The translations under genes and the position numbers were made by a program. Shown here piece by piece: positions 1 to 6,659 of a stretch of DNA of 34,641 nt; within the stretch, counting starts at the first letter, position 1, and every line of letters begins with the position of its first letter. This DNA is from Candidatus Melainabacteria bacterium (GTDB lineage Bacteria; Cyanobacteriota; Vampirovibrionia; 2-02-FULL-35-15), in NCBI GenBank assembly GCA_023250205.1, contig JAHFBE010000024.1, positions 1 through 34,641 of the forward strand. Direction: 5' to 3'. Below the pieces are notes generated by a model. That model did no database searches, was not told the origin of the DNA, and saw only the letters and a list, made by a program, of their open reading frames with translations.

Positions 1-103
1 ACGCGGCAATCTCATTTTGCAATACTGTTTATGAAGCAGCCTTACAAGCGGTATCTTAGTGTGAGATTGCTTCGTCAGGACTTTGTCCTTCCTCGCAATG
101 ACG
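1..103. repeat. Partial inverted pair of CATTGCGAG-type repeats at the window edge
   Basis: Bases 63-103 are a reverse-oriented copy of the palindromic repeat: GAGATTGCTTCGTC at one end and CCTCGCAATGACG at the other, with a small AGGAC/GTCCT hairpin inside. Bases 3-13 (ending GCAATCTC) look like the tail of a forward copy cut by the window start. Forward and reverse copies 50 bases apart reproduce the arrangement at 2893-3303 and 8699-8796. Bases 104-199 hold nothing I recognise. Confidence 0.7.
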
Positions 104-199
104 CATATAGAAAGCATTTAAAGTACTTTTTTGTGTTCCTAAACCTGACAGCTATGGCGGTAAGACCGAAGGGTATCAAAAACAAAGCTTTCATACTAG

Positions 200-808
200 T
201 TAATTTTTACTTGGAACTATTGTTAGCATGTATTCAGGGACTTCAAGCCATTCCATTAAATATGGAATTTTAGTTCTTAAGTTTTCAGCATATTTAAGTG
301 CTTCTACTTGTAAAGGTGTTTTTTTAGAAACTGATGAATCAAAACCAATTCGATCTCCTTTATTAGCATTTGCCATATTTTCCAATTCATCAATAAGATC
401 CACCATCTCAATGAAACCCACAGCAACTTGAATATTTGATGAGCTAGGATAGATTTTTAATATTTCACTGATAGTTGATGCGATTTGCCCTAATAACATA
501 TCATCAGGTTTAATTTCTTTAGTACATCTAAATCCCAGAGAACCTTCATTGTTTCTTCCTTTTGCAATTCCTTCTAAATTATTGATGATATCGCTTACTT
601 GAAGCAATCCAACAGCAATTTTTACACTTTTTCTTCTTGATAATTCATGACTCTTTCTAAGGGTTTCAATTTCTGTTAACCCATCCTTAGGCTCTTCTTT
701 TTCCTTGGTGACTTTTGCAATAGCATTTTGATTTTTTATACTACTTGGTAATTCAACCACATCTTTAGAAAGGTTATCAAAGGGATGCTTCTCTATCATT
801 AATGACAT
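200..808 (-). CDS. Unknown protein with two copies of a GF-ending helical repeat
   Basis: A 202-residue protein that I do not recognise. The start is the ATG at 808, preceded 4 bases upstream by a strong GAGGAGG; an upstream in-frame TTG (847) has no comparable ribosome site. No signal peptide or membrane segment is visible, so it is probably cytoplasmic or exported by an unclassified route. The body contains two related segments of about 60 residues. Each is a predicted helix of the form hxDhIxxLExhA, followed by a short basic turn and a Gly-Phe pair (DIINNLEGIAKGRNNEGSLGF and DLIDELENMANANKGDRIGF). The same module occurs three times in the gene at 1212-2069, so the two are divergent paralogues that share unit structure rather than full-length alignment. 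It is the last of three minus-strand genes. Function unknown. Confidence 0.75.
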   Translation of the reverse strand: MSLMIEKHPFDNLSKDVVELPSSIKNQNAIAKVTKEKEEPKDGLTEIETLRKSHELSRRKSVKIAVGLLQVSDIINNLEGIAKGRNNEGSLGFRCTKEIKPDDMLLGQIASTISEILKIYPSSSNIQVAVGFIEMVDLIDELENMANANKGDRIGFDSSVSKKTPLQVEALKYAENLRTKIPYLMEWLEVPEYMLTIVPSKN

Positions 809-962
809 AATGCCTCCTCGATCTATTAAGTTATTATTGCTTATCAAATAAGACGAGTGCTAACTTTTATATGTTCAGTTAATCTTTAATGGTAATGTAA
901 AATTATGGATAGATTTTTCTTAAATTGTAATTGATTTGTAAAACACAGTACTCATAAAGCTT

Positions 963-1193
963 TCAAAAGCCTTGACTTAACCAATCTTTCAAATCATTAA
1001 CAAAATTTATTATTTTTTCCCACAAATTCCCATCATCGTTTTGATTTGGATCTATTCCATGTTTTTCTAATTCTGACTTAGGAATCTCAACTACTCTTCC
1101 ATCTTTTCTTTGCACTACTACAACAGGCTCTTTAAAGATTTTTCCAAACATAGAGGATATATTCCCTCTATTTATTGGTGGTAATGAATCCAT
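963..1193 (-). CDS. Small unknown acidic/basic protein, 76 residues
   Basis: Not recognised. It lies 18 bases downstream of the repeat-module gene at 1212-2069 on the same strand, so the two are probably co-transcribed. AAAGGA stands 5-6 bases before the ATG. The middle reads VVVVQRKDGRVVEIPKSEL, which looks like a small beta hairpin with a charged turn. The C-terminus (WEKIINFVNDLKDWLSQGF) would form an amphipathic helix with two Trp residues. There is no signal peptide and no cysteine. The clear ribosome site and tight spacing support a real gene; function cannot be assigned. Confidence 0.65.
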   Translation of the reverse strand: MDSLPPINRGNISSMFGKIFKEPVVVVQRKDGRVVEIPKSELEKHGIDPNQNDDGNLWEKIINFVNDLKDWLSQGF

Positions 1194-1211
1194 ATATTTC
1201 CTTTTCTTTTT

Positions 1212-2069
1212 TTAAATCATCCCCGAAAACAATGGAACTATTTCTTCTGCCTTTACAATCGGCTTATCAACATACTTAGATGGTGTTGCTGATTCATCTT
1301 CCTGAGCAAATTCAAGCAATATGATTGCATTATTAATTGCTGATCTATCATCATTTATTTTAATTGCTTTAGCATATTCAAGAGCCTTATGTGCAATTTC
1401 AAGATCACTTTCTTGGTTAAGCTCTGTTTCTACAAAACCAAAAGGGGAATTATTTAATCTTTTTTCTGCAACCCCTTCAAGATCACAAATAAGCTGATAG
1501 TTTTCAAGAAATTGTTTAGCTCTATCAAGTGAGACTTTACCTGGAGTTTTAATTAAAAGTTCAATTTGTTTATCTGCTCTTTTAGAAAGCAACAAATCTT
1601 CCTTAGAAATTGAAGATTTAAATCCAAAATTTGATCCCCGTCTTTTAGTAACTTCTTCAAGTACTGTTATTAGGTTACAAACTTTTACAAAATTATATGC
1701 TTTAATTGCTGTTCTTTCATCAGGATTTTCATATTGCTCAATCAATAATTCACTTAACCCTTGAGCTGTATTAGATAGAATTCTATCTCTCTCAGACTGT
1801 TCAATCTCATGAAATCCAATTGTATTTTTCCCTCTGCTTTTTGCTATATCTTTTAAATCATCAATAAGATCATCCAAATCAATTACCGTTGGTGAGTTTA
1901 AAAGTAAACTTAAAGGAATACCTAAATCATTTGAGATTTGCTCAGGAGCAATAGCTGGCATAAGCTCAGTAGTTAAACCACTCTTTTCACTAACAGGAAC
2001 TCCCTTTCTAGTGATATTATGTAATACCGCTAGAGAAGGTGACAAAACTCTATCAGCCCTCAAAGCCAT
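1212..2069 (-). CDS. Unknown protein with three copies of a GF-ending helical repeat
   Basis: A 285-residue protein without a recognised family. Three tandem segments of about 60-65 residues share a helix and a terminal Gly-Phe: LDDLIDDLKDIAKSRG...IGF, NLITVLEEVTKRRGSNFGF and LICDLEGVAEKRLNNSPFGF. Between them lie further helices rich in A, L, K and E. The product is therefore likely an all-alpha repeat solenoid or bundle. The first 70 residues lack the module. No signal peptide is apparent. The ATG at 2069 has AAGAGG about 9 bases upstream and a plausible promoter (2102-2129). It heads a likely two- or three-gene minus-strand unit with 963-1193 and perhaps 200-808, whose protein carries the same module. 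A protein-interaction scaffold is possible, but this is only inference from the repeat architecture. Confidence 0.75.
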   Translation of the reverse strand: MALRADRVLSPSLAVLHNITRKGVPVSEKSGLTTELMPAIAPEQISNDLGIPLSLLLNSPTVIDLDDLIDDLKDIAKSRGKNTIGFHEIEQSERDRILSNTAQGLSELLIEQYENPDERTAIKAYNFVKVCNLITVLEEVTKRRGSNFGFKSSISKEDLLLSKRADKQIELLIKTPGKVSLDRAKQFLENYQLICDLEGVAEKRLNNSPFGFVETELNQESDLEIAHKALEYAKAIKINDDRSAINNAIILLEFAQEDESATPSKYVDKPIVKAEEIVPLFSGMI

Positions 2070-2101
2070 TGTTGTTAACCTCTTAACTATAGTATGTACT
2101 T

Positions 2102-2129
2102 ATTATATCAGATAAATTTTTTCTGTAAA
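2102..2129 (-). promoter_or_regulatory. Putative sigma-70 promoter for the repeat-module gene
   Basis: Read on the minus strand, TTTACA (2129-2124) and TATAAT (2107-2102) are separated by 16 bases. A start about 7 bases further on would leave a leader of roughly 25 bases that contains the AAGAGG ribosome site of the gene starting at 2069. Confidence 0.5.
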
Positions 2130-2237
2130 TAGTTCCTCAAAGCAAGTTAAACTTATTTTACCAACCGCCCTTCTTGCTCCTTCGTCGCTCGTCGGGCTTT
2201 GCAATGTACTCACAATCTGCTTTCTATCACATTATTC

Positions 2238-2267
2238 AGATTTTACCGAATAAATCGGATAAAATCT
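2238..2267 (+). promoter_or_regulatory. Stem-loop upstream of dut
   Basis: AGATTTTACCGA pairs with TCGGATAAAATCT across a five-base ATAAA loop: 12 base pairs with one bulged base. No long T-run follows on either strand, so it is not a typical terminator. It lies 75 bases before the dut start and could act in the leader RNA or mark the end of an upstream transcript. Confidence 0.45.
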
Positions 2268-2341
2268 TTCCTTGTAGGTGATTTTCTTTAGGCATCACAT
2301 AAGCCAAATAAAATTATGTTTCATGAAAGGTTAAGGATACA

Positions 2342-2800
2342 ATGCAAACATTAACAGAAAAAAAATTAAAAGTTCAATTCGTTAAAGTTCATGAAAAAGC
2401 ACAGCTTCCTTTTTATGCTACCGATGGTGCAGCAGGAATGGATTTAACAAATGTATTAGATGAACCTCTTACATTAAAACCAGGAGAAAGAGCAAAAGTT
2501 CCAACTGGATTAATAATGATTCTTCCTGAAGGATACGAAGGTCAGGTAAGACCAAGATCTGGTTTAGCAGCAAAGTACGGGATTACACTTACAAACTGCG
2601 TAGGAACCGTTGATAGTGACTATCGTGGAGAAATGTGTTGTTTAATGATTAATCTAGGTAATGAATCTTATACAATCCAACCTGGAGAAAGAATTGCACA
2701 ATTAGTTATCGCCCCTATTGTTCAAGTACAAACAGAAATAATTTCTGAAATCCCAGAAACAAAAAGAGGTTCTGGCGGATTTGGTAGTACCGGGAAATAA
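2342..2800 (+). CDS. dut: dUTP diphosphatase (dUTPase)
   Basis: Hydrolyses dUTP to dUMP and pyrophosphate, keeping uracil out of DNA and feeding thymidylate synthesis; the enzyme is a cytoplasmic homotrimer. All five trimeric-dUTPase motifs are present in order: AGMDL (31-35), PRSGLA (71-76), GTVDSDYRGE (88-97) with the expected catalytic Asp at 91, GERIAQLVI (115-123) and the Gly-rich C-terminal arm RGSGGFGSTG (142-151) that closes over the nucleotide. The 152-residue length is standard. AAGG stands 5-6 bases before the ATG. It is a single-gene unit, preceded by a 270-base gap and followed by the GIY-YIG element. Confidence 0.97.
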   Translation: MQTLTEKKLKVQFVKVHEKAQLPFYATDGAAGMDLTNVLDEPLTLKPGERAKVPTGLIMILPEGYEGQVRPRSGLAAKYGITLTNCVGTVDSDYRGEMCCLMINLGNESYTIQPGERIAQLVIAPIVQVQTEIISEIPETKRGSGGFGSTGK

Positions 2801-2892
2801 TTTTTCAGTAAATCTTAGAAAAATTTAATCTTATTATGTAACCAAGGGTTACAGGGTTTTTAAGCTCCTTATTATAAGATCAAATAACTCTT

Positions 2893-3303
2893 CACGTCAT
2901 TGCGAGGAGCATAAGCGACGAAGCAATCTCTAAAATGTTAAGAGCAAAACTTCTATATGAATAATAAATTCTATGTTTATATACTCACAAACAGGGCTAA
3001 AACTGTTTTATACACTGGTGTTACAAATGACTTAATAAGAAGAAGTATGAACACAAAGAAAAGTTACAAAAAGGGTTCACGAGTAAATATAACGTAAATC
3101 GACTAGTTTACTACGAAGAATTTGAGAGTATAAGTTCTGCTATTGCAAGAGAAAAACAGATTAAATCAGGATCAAGAGATGATAAGATTAAATTAATTCA
3201 TAAAATAAATGAAAAGTTTAATGATTTATATGAACAGTTATAGTTACTTATATTACATATAGGAGATTGCCACGCCTCATTTCATTCGGCTCGCAATGAC
3301 GTG
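2893..3303. mobile_element. Candidate 411-bp repeat-bounded element carrying a GIY-YIG gene
   Basis: The ends are a perfect 14-base inverted repeat: CACGTCATTGCGAG at 2893-2906 and its reverse complement at 3290-3303. Each end is a full copy of the local palindromic repeat (2895-2930 forward, 3263-3303 reverse), with inner borders GCAATCTC and GAGATTGC also inverted. The interior holds only a frameshifted GIY-YIG nuclease gene. I see no convincing target-site duplication. An inverted pair with the same borders but no gene occurs at 8699-8796. The repeats and inversion are directly visible; mobility is inference. Confidence 0.6.
2957..3243 (+). pseudogene. Frameshifted GIY-YIG nuclease-family gene
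   Basis: From the ATG at 2957 the reading is MNNKFYVYILTNRAKTVLYT then GVTNDLIRR, the start of a small stand-alone GIY-YIG domain (YVYIL for the first motif, YTGVT for the second, Arg in DLIRR). At about 3044-3045 one base is missing. The original frame stops at 3095-3097, while the -1 frame resumes YEHKEKLQKGFTSKYNVNRL, YYEEF, then AREKQIKSGSR and ends at 3243. The total is 287 bases, exactly one short of a 95-codon gene plus stop. Small GIY-YIG proteins of this type (UvrC/YhbQ-like) cut one DNA strand using the Tyr, Arg and Glu of the fold. The gene lies between inverted repeats, suggesting it belongs to the element. The lesion could be true decay or a single-base assembly error. Confidence 0.85.
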
Positions 3304-3320
3304 TGGAAAGGTAGACGACA

Positions 3321-3509
3321 ATGAGTTCGAATATTGACTACAAAAAATTAACAAAGAGAGAATTGGAATTATTAATTATAAGCGGTGATGATAAGGCTGT
3401 CGATGAACATGCAATAAGAGTACAATCAGGCGAAATAAAACCAACAAGAAGGTACACTATCGAAGATCTTGAAAGAATGACTGAAGAAATTAAAAAGAAA
3501 GCTTCATGA
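3321..3509 (+). CDS. Small unknown protein upstream of yraN, 62 residues
   Basis: Not recognised. The 62 residues are charged and predicted helical throughout, with the segment RRYTIEDLERMTEEIKKKAS at the C-terminus. Its stop overlaps the yraN start (ATGA at 3506-3509), a usual sign of translational coupling, so it heads the run continuing through yraN and the Xer-like gene. GGAAAGG lies about 10 bases before the ATG. It begins only 17 bases after the right end of the repeat-bounded element, so that element may have displaced or replaced its promoter. Confidence 0.65.
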   Translation: MSSNIDYKKLTKRELELLIISGDDKAVDEHAIRVQSGEIKPTRRYTIEDLERMTEEIKKKAS

Positions 3510-3883
3510 CATCAGATCATAAACTTGGGAGAGAAGGAGAAAGATTAGCTTCCCACTACCTTACAAAAAATAATTTTTCAATATTAAACAAAAATTGGCG
3601 CTCTGGCAGATATGGGGAAATTGATATTGTAGCTAATGACCTAAAAACTAAAGAACTTGTTTTCATAGAAGTAAAGTCACGGTCAACAAGTACAGACGAT
3701 GCAAAAGAATTAGTTACAAAAAACAAGCAAAAACAACTATATAAACTAGCAAAAAGCTATCTTTATACAGAAAATAAGGGGAAACATGCTTGCAGATTTG
3801 ATGTAATTGCCATTAGAATTAGCAAGGAAGGAAACAAGCTCGAACATATAAAGAACGCATTTTATAATGAAGGAAATTATTGA
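3506..3883 (+). CDS. yraN: YraN family protein (UPF0102), predicted nuclease fold
   Basis: 125 residues, the usual size for UPF0102. The family is widespread, with a restriction-endonuclease-like fold; its physiological role is not settled. Visible hallmarks are GREGERLASHYL near the N-terminus, then NWRSGRYGEIDIVA and VFIEVKSRS, which supply the Glu, Asp and Glu-x-Lys residues expected of a PD-(D/E)xK centre. The FDVIAI strand is also present. The start overlaps the preceding 62-residue gene by 4 bases and the end overlaps the next gene by 17 bases, so the three are probably translated from one mRNA. The family is commonly found near DNA-processing and translation genes, which fits this place but does not define a substrate. 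Confidence 0.93.
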   Translation: MTSDHKLGREGERLASHYLTKNNFSILNKNWRSGRYGEIDIVANDLKTKELVFIEVKSRSTSTDDAKELVTKNKQKQLYKLAKSYLYTENKGKHACRFDVIAIRISKEGNKLEHIKNAFYNEGNY

Positions 3884-4655
3884 ACAGTTTATATCCCAGA
3901 TAAAAGAAGATCAAAAGCTCTCTTCAAATACAAAAGCTGCTTATAAAAGTGATTTAAATGAACTGGCAGAATATGCGGTTTCAAAAAACACGCAGATATC
4001 TGATCTAAATCAAACCTGGATAAGGGATTATTTAAAATCTTTAGAAGAAACGAATAAAGAAAGAAACTCTTATAATAGACGGGCTTCAACATTTAGAATA
4101 TTTTTAAGGTTTTTATATAAGAACAAACTGGCACCAACAAACTATTCACTAATAGTAACCAACCAAATAACATTCTTTAAGACTGAAGTAGATTCTGAGC
4201 TTTCTGAAATAAAGAAGGTAATTGAAGACACAAAACTAACTCCTCTCCAAAGGCTTATTCTGCTTATGCTTGGCAGATTAGGGTTAAATGGTACTCAAAT
4301 TGCATCTTTAAAAACATTTCAGTTAGATTTTGAAAATAAACAAATTACACTCTCAGACACAGAAAAAATTGAATTACCCTTTGATGTGTTTTCACTTCTA
4401 AGAGAATATCTTATTGATATAAGGAACAACATCCCAGGAGCGAATAATCATTTAAATCTTTTCTTGAATGAAAAAGGGAAACCATTATCTGAATCTAATA
4501 TTTATAAGCTTGTTAAAAATTTAAAAGAAAGCCTTGGGTTAGAAGTTAAGCTAACAACAAGAAATTTAAAAAAGTTATCTGAAAATAAAGTTGATGTATT
4601 GTCTATGCAAAGAGAGATTTTAAATGTAACATCACTACAACATGAAATGTTATAA
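3867..4655 (+). CDS. Xer/phage-integrase-like protein lacking the catalytic residues
   Basis: A 262-residue protein. The first 100 residues resemble the SAM-like core-binding domain of tyrosine recombinases (SNTKAAYKSDLNEL, then NRRASTFRIFLRFLYKNKL). The second half follows the catalytic-domain pattern (TPLQRLILLMLGRLGLNG, then QIASLK). The active site is not there. The first Arg (normally in GLR) is Asn141, the HxxR box is replaced by RNLK at 232-235, and no Tyr occurs after Tyr213. Strand exchange therefore looks impossible; a DNA-binding or architectural role, or ongoing decay, remains. The reading frame is intact over its full length, which argues for retention. The start is taken as the ATG at 3867 inside yraN; no ribosome site is visible, so coupling is likely. 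Confidence 0.75.
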   Translation: MKEIIEQFISQIKEDQKLSSNTKAAYKSDLNELAEYAVSKNTQISDLNQTWIRDYLKSLEETNKERNSYNRRASTFRIFLRFLYKNKLAPTNYSLIVTNQITFFKTEVDSELSEIKKVIEDTKLTPLQRLILLMLGRLGLNGTQIASLKTFQLDFENKQITLSDTEKIELPFDVFSLLREYLIDIRNNIPGANNHLNLFLNEKGKPLSESNIYKLVKNLKESLGLEVKLTTRNLKKLSENKVDVLSMQREILNVTSLQHEML

Positions 4656-4656
4656 T
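4651..4656 (+). promoter_or_regulatory. -10 box of a likely leaderless dapB transcript
   Basis: TATAAT ends 7 bases before the dapB ATG, so transcription should begin at or beside the start codon. No ribosome site precedes dapB. The box lies in the last codons of the Xer-like gene. From this box through the ninth codon base 23 of 25 positions equal those at infA (13111-13135). Confidence 0.6.
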
Positions 4657-4663
4657 CATTCTC

Positions 4664-5476
4664 ATGCCAAAAGATATTAAAGTATTAGTTTGTGGTGCAG
4701 CAGGAAAAATGGGTCAGTCTGTTGTCAGAGCAGTTGATGCTGAAGTTGGATTTAAACTTGTTGGAGCCGTAGACAGAACAGATAATCCAAGCCTTGGAAA
4801 AGATATAGGTTTAATTTGTGGTATTAGTGAAACTGGTGTTAAGTTAACCAGTAATTTAAAAGAAATTATTACAAAAACAAATCCAGATGTAATGGTAGAT
4901 TTTACAATGCCTGAAATTGTAATTGTAAACGCACAAATAGCTTTAAAAGCAGGTGTTAGAGCAGTAATAGGAACAACAGGGATGACAAAAGATGATATTA
5001 GTGAATTGTCAAAACTATCCAAGCAAAATCAAACAGGTGCAATTGTTGCTCCAAATTTTGCATTAGGTGCAATCCTAATGATGAAGTTTGCAAAAGAAGC
5101 TTCAAAATATTTTTCACACGCAGAAATAATTGAATATCATCATGATAAAAAACTAGATGCTCCAAGCGGTACTTCTATAAAATCAGCAGAGCTTATGGCA
5201 GAAAGCAGAAAAGAATTTGGGAGAGATAGTGTAAAAGGGAAAGAAACCATAAAAGGCGCTCGTGGTGCAGTAGCAGAAGGAAATATTCATATCCACAGTG
5301 TAAGACTTCCTGGCATTATTGCAAATCAGGAAATAATTATGGGAATGCTAGGACAAACCCTAACTATCAGACACGACACATATGATCGAACCGCATTTAT
5401 GCCAGGAGTTTTAATGGCAACAAAAAAAGTAATGGAATTAGATTATCTAATTTATGGATTAGAAAATATTATTTAA
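4664..5476 (+). CDS. dapB: 4-hydroxy-tetrahydrodipicolinate reductase
   Basis: Reduces 4-hydroxy-tetrahydrodipicolinate with NAD(P)H in the diaminopimelate/lysine pathway, supplying peptidoglycan precursors in the cytoplasm. The N-terminal Rossmann fold has VLVCGAAGKMGQ (8-18). VDFTMPE (78-84), GTTGMT (103-108) and IVAPNFALG (127-135) are in the expected order. The substrate-binding and catalytic signature EYHHDKKLDAPSGT (157-170) supplies the two His and the Lys. The C-terminal part VRLPGIIANQEIIMG closes the tetramerisation domain. The length of 270 is normal. The ATG lies 7 bases after a TATAAT box, without Shine-Dalgarno. It is the only pathway gene in the window. Confidence 0.97.
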   Translation: MPKDIKVLVCGAAGKMGQSVVRAVDAEVGFKLVGAVDRTDNPSLGKDIGLICGISETGVKLTSNLKEIITKTNPDVMVDFTMPEIVIVNAQIALKAGVRAVIGTTGMTKDDISELSKLSKQNQTGAIVAPNFALGAILMMKFAKEASKYFSHAEIIEYHHDKKLDAPSGTSIKSAELMAESRKEFGRDSVKGKETIKGARGAVAEGNIHIHSVRLPGIIANQEIIMGMLGQTLTIRHDTYDRTAFMPGVLMATKKVMELDYLIYGLENII

Positions 5477-5480
5477 GGGA

Positions 5481-6659
5481 TCATTGTGCAGTAATAAACA
5501 TTCCATTTTTTACTACATAAATAGAAAACTTAGGGTCAACAAGATCCCCCTTTTCATCAAATGAAATACTTCCAGTCAATCCGGGGAAATTCTTAGTCTC
5601 TCTAACAGCTTTAGCAATTTTTTCTGGGTTTTTCTCTTTCACTTTTTCAATTGCAGAAATTAAAATGTTTGTAGCATCAAATGAGTTTGCTGAATATGAC
5701 CCTGTTTCCTTTCCAAATTTTGACTTATAATCCTCTAGAAATTTCTTATCTTTTACTTCTGGCAAAGAAATGACTAAAGCTCTTTCACTATGATCTTTTG
5801 CAGAGCTAATGAACTCCTGATCAAAGACACCTTCACTCCCAAGAAATGCTGTTTTAAGCCCTGCATTTCTTAGTTGGCTCAGGAATTTAGCAGCATCACC
5901 ATACTCACCAATAAAAAATATAAGCTCCGGAGATTTTTGTTTTAGAGAACTTATTTGTTTTGAGAATTCATTAACTCCTACTTCATACATCTCATAAAAA
6001 ACAATATCAATACCATTCACTTTATTAACATAATTTAAAAATTCAGAGGCTAAACTTGCTCCATAACCTCTATTGTTATAAAGAACTGCCAGTTTTTTAA
6101 AATTTTGATTTACTGCAAAACTAGCTGAAAGCTCCCCTTGTTGGTCATCTCGTCCAATTGTTCTAAACACATAACCATTGACTGGTTTTCGCTCTGTAAA
6201 AAATGGATTTGTTGAACCTGGAGTAATTTCTGGAATCATTGCTCTTGAATAAATTTCTGAAGCAGGAATTGAAATATCTGAATTTAAATGTCCTACAACT
6301 CCAAGAACCATTTCATCAACAAGATTTCTTGCCTGCCAAGTTCCTTCTCCCGCAAGACCACCATCATCAACTGTTATTAATTCAATCTTTTTTCCATTAA
6401 TTCCACCAGATTGATTTTTTAAATCAACTGCTAATTGTGCTCCATTTATTATTGAAGAACCAAGTTCTTTATATGGTCCAAACTGTGGTGCAGCCACAGC
6501 TATTTTGTAGACATCTTTTTCTTTATTTAATGATGTTTGCTTGGAACAACCCGTAAAAAAAAGAAGCATGAAGCATGAGATAAGAAGCAAGAAGAAATTT
6601 ATTTTCTTCAAATCCTGATTCATATTTCTTGCTTCTTGTTTCATGTACTTATTTTTCAT
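5481..6659 (-). CDS. LivJ-like branched-chain amino-acid-type binding lipoprotein, copy 2
   Basis: A type I periplasmic binding protein of the Leu/Ile/Val family (IAVAAPQFGPY at the start of the mature domain, GVVGHLNSDISIPASE, SPELIFFIGEYGD, SYSANSFDATN). It should capture a small amino-acid-like ligand in the periplasm as a lipid-anchored protein. The lipobox FFTGC follows a hydrophobic stretch. The start is uncertain: the ATG at 6659 overlaps the end of the preceding gene by 11 bases, but an ATG at 6623 gives a cleaner signal peptide (MNQDLKKINFFLLLISC). The region 6561-6644 is a period-7 repeat with inverted arms, so these N-terminal codons and part of the signal peptide are repeat-derived. 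It is closely similar over its length to the gene at 6649-7791, indicating tandem duplication. No transporter permease or ATPase lies nearby. Confidence 0.9.
   Translation of the reverse strand: MKNKYMKQEARNMNQDLKKINFFLLLISCFMLLFFTGCSKQTSLNKEKDVYKIAVAAPQFGPYKELGSSIINGAQLAVDLKNQSGGINGKKIELITVDDGGLAGEGTWQARNLVDEMVLGVVGHLNSDISIPASEIYSRAMIPEITPGSTNPFFTERKPVNGYVFRTIGRDDQQGELSASFAVNQNFKKLAVLYNNRGYGASLASEFLNYVNKVNGIDIVFYEMYEVGVNEFSKQISSLKQKSPELIFFIGEYGDAAKFLSQLRNAGLKTAFLGSEGVFDQEFISSAKDHSERALVISLPEVKDKKFLEDYKSKFGKETGSYSANSFDATNILISAIEKVKEKNPEKIAKAVRETKNFPGLTGSISFDEKGDLVDPKFSIYVVKNGMFITAQ
6561..6644. repeat. Period-7 word array with inverted arms
   Basis: Left arm 6561-6595 is five successive 7-base words close to AAGAAGC/ATGAAGC. 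Right arm 6617-6644 is four such words in reverse complement. The 21 bases between them are the loop. The array covers the start region and signal-peptide codons of the LivJ-like gene at 5481-6659. Words are imperfect but keep the 7-base register throughout each arm. Confidence 0.65.

Noticed and set aside
31-273. 80-codon plus-strand frame at the window start
   Set aside because: Runs through the repeat copy and into the unknown minus-strand gene; no ribosome site and composition unlike a protein.
2178-2210. CTTCGTCGCTC followed by TTTGCAATG, resembling a decayed palindromic repeat
   Set aside because: Only short pieces match and the outer GACG and inner GAGATTGC borders are missing; it may be a relic, but chance cannot be excluded.
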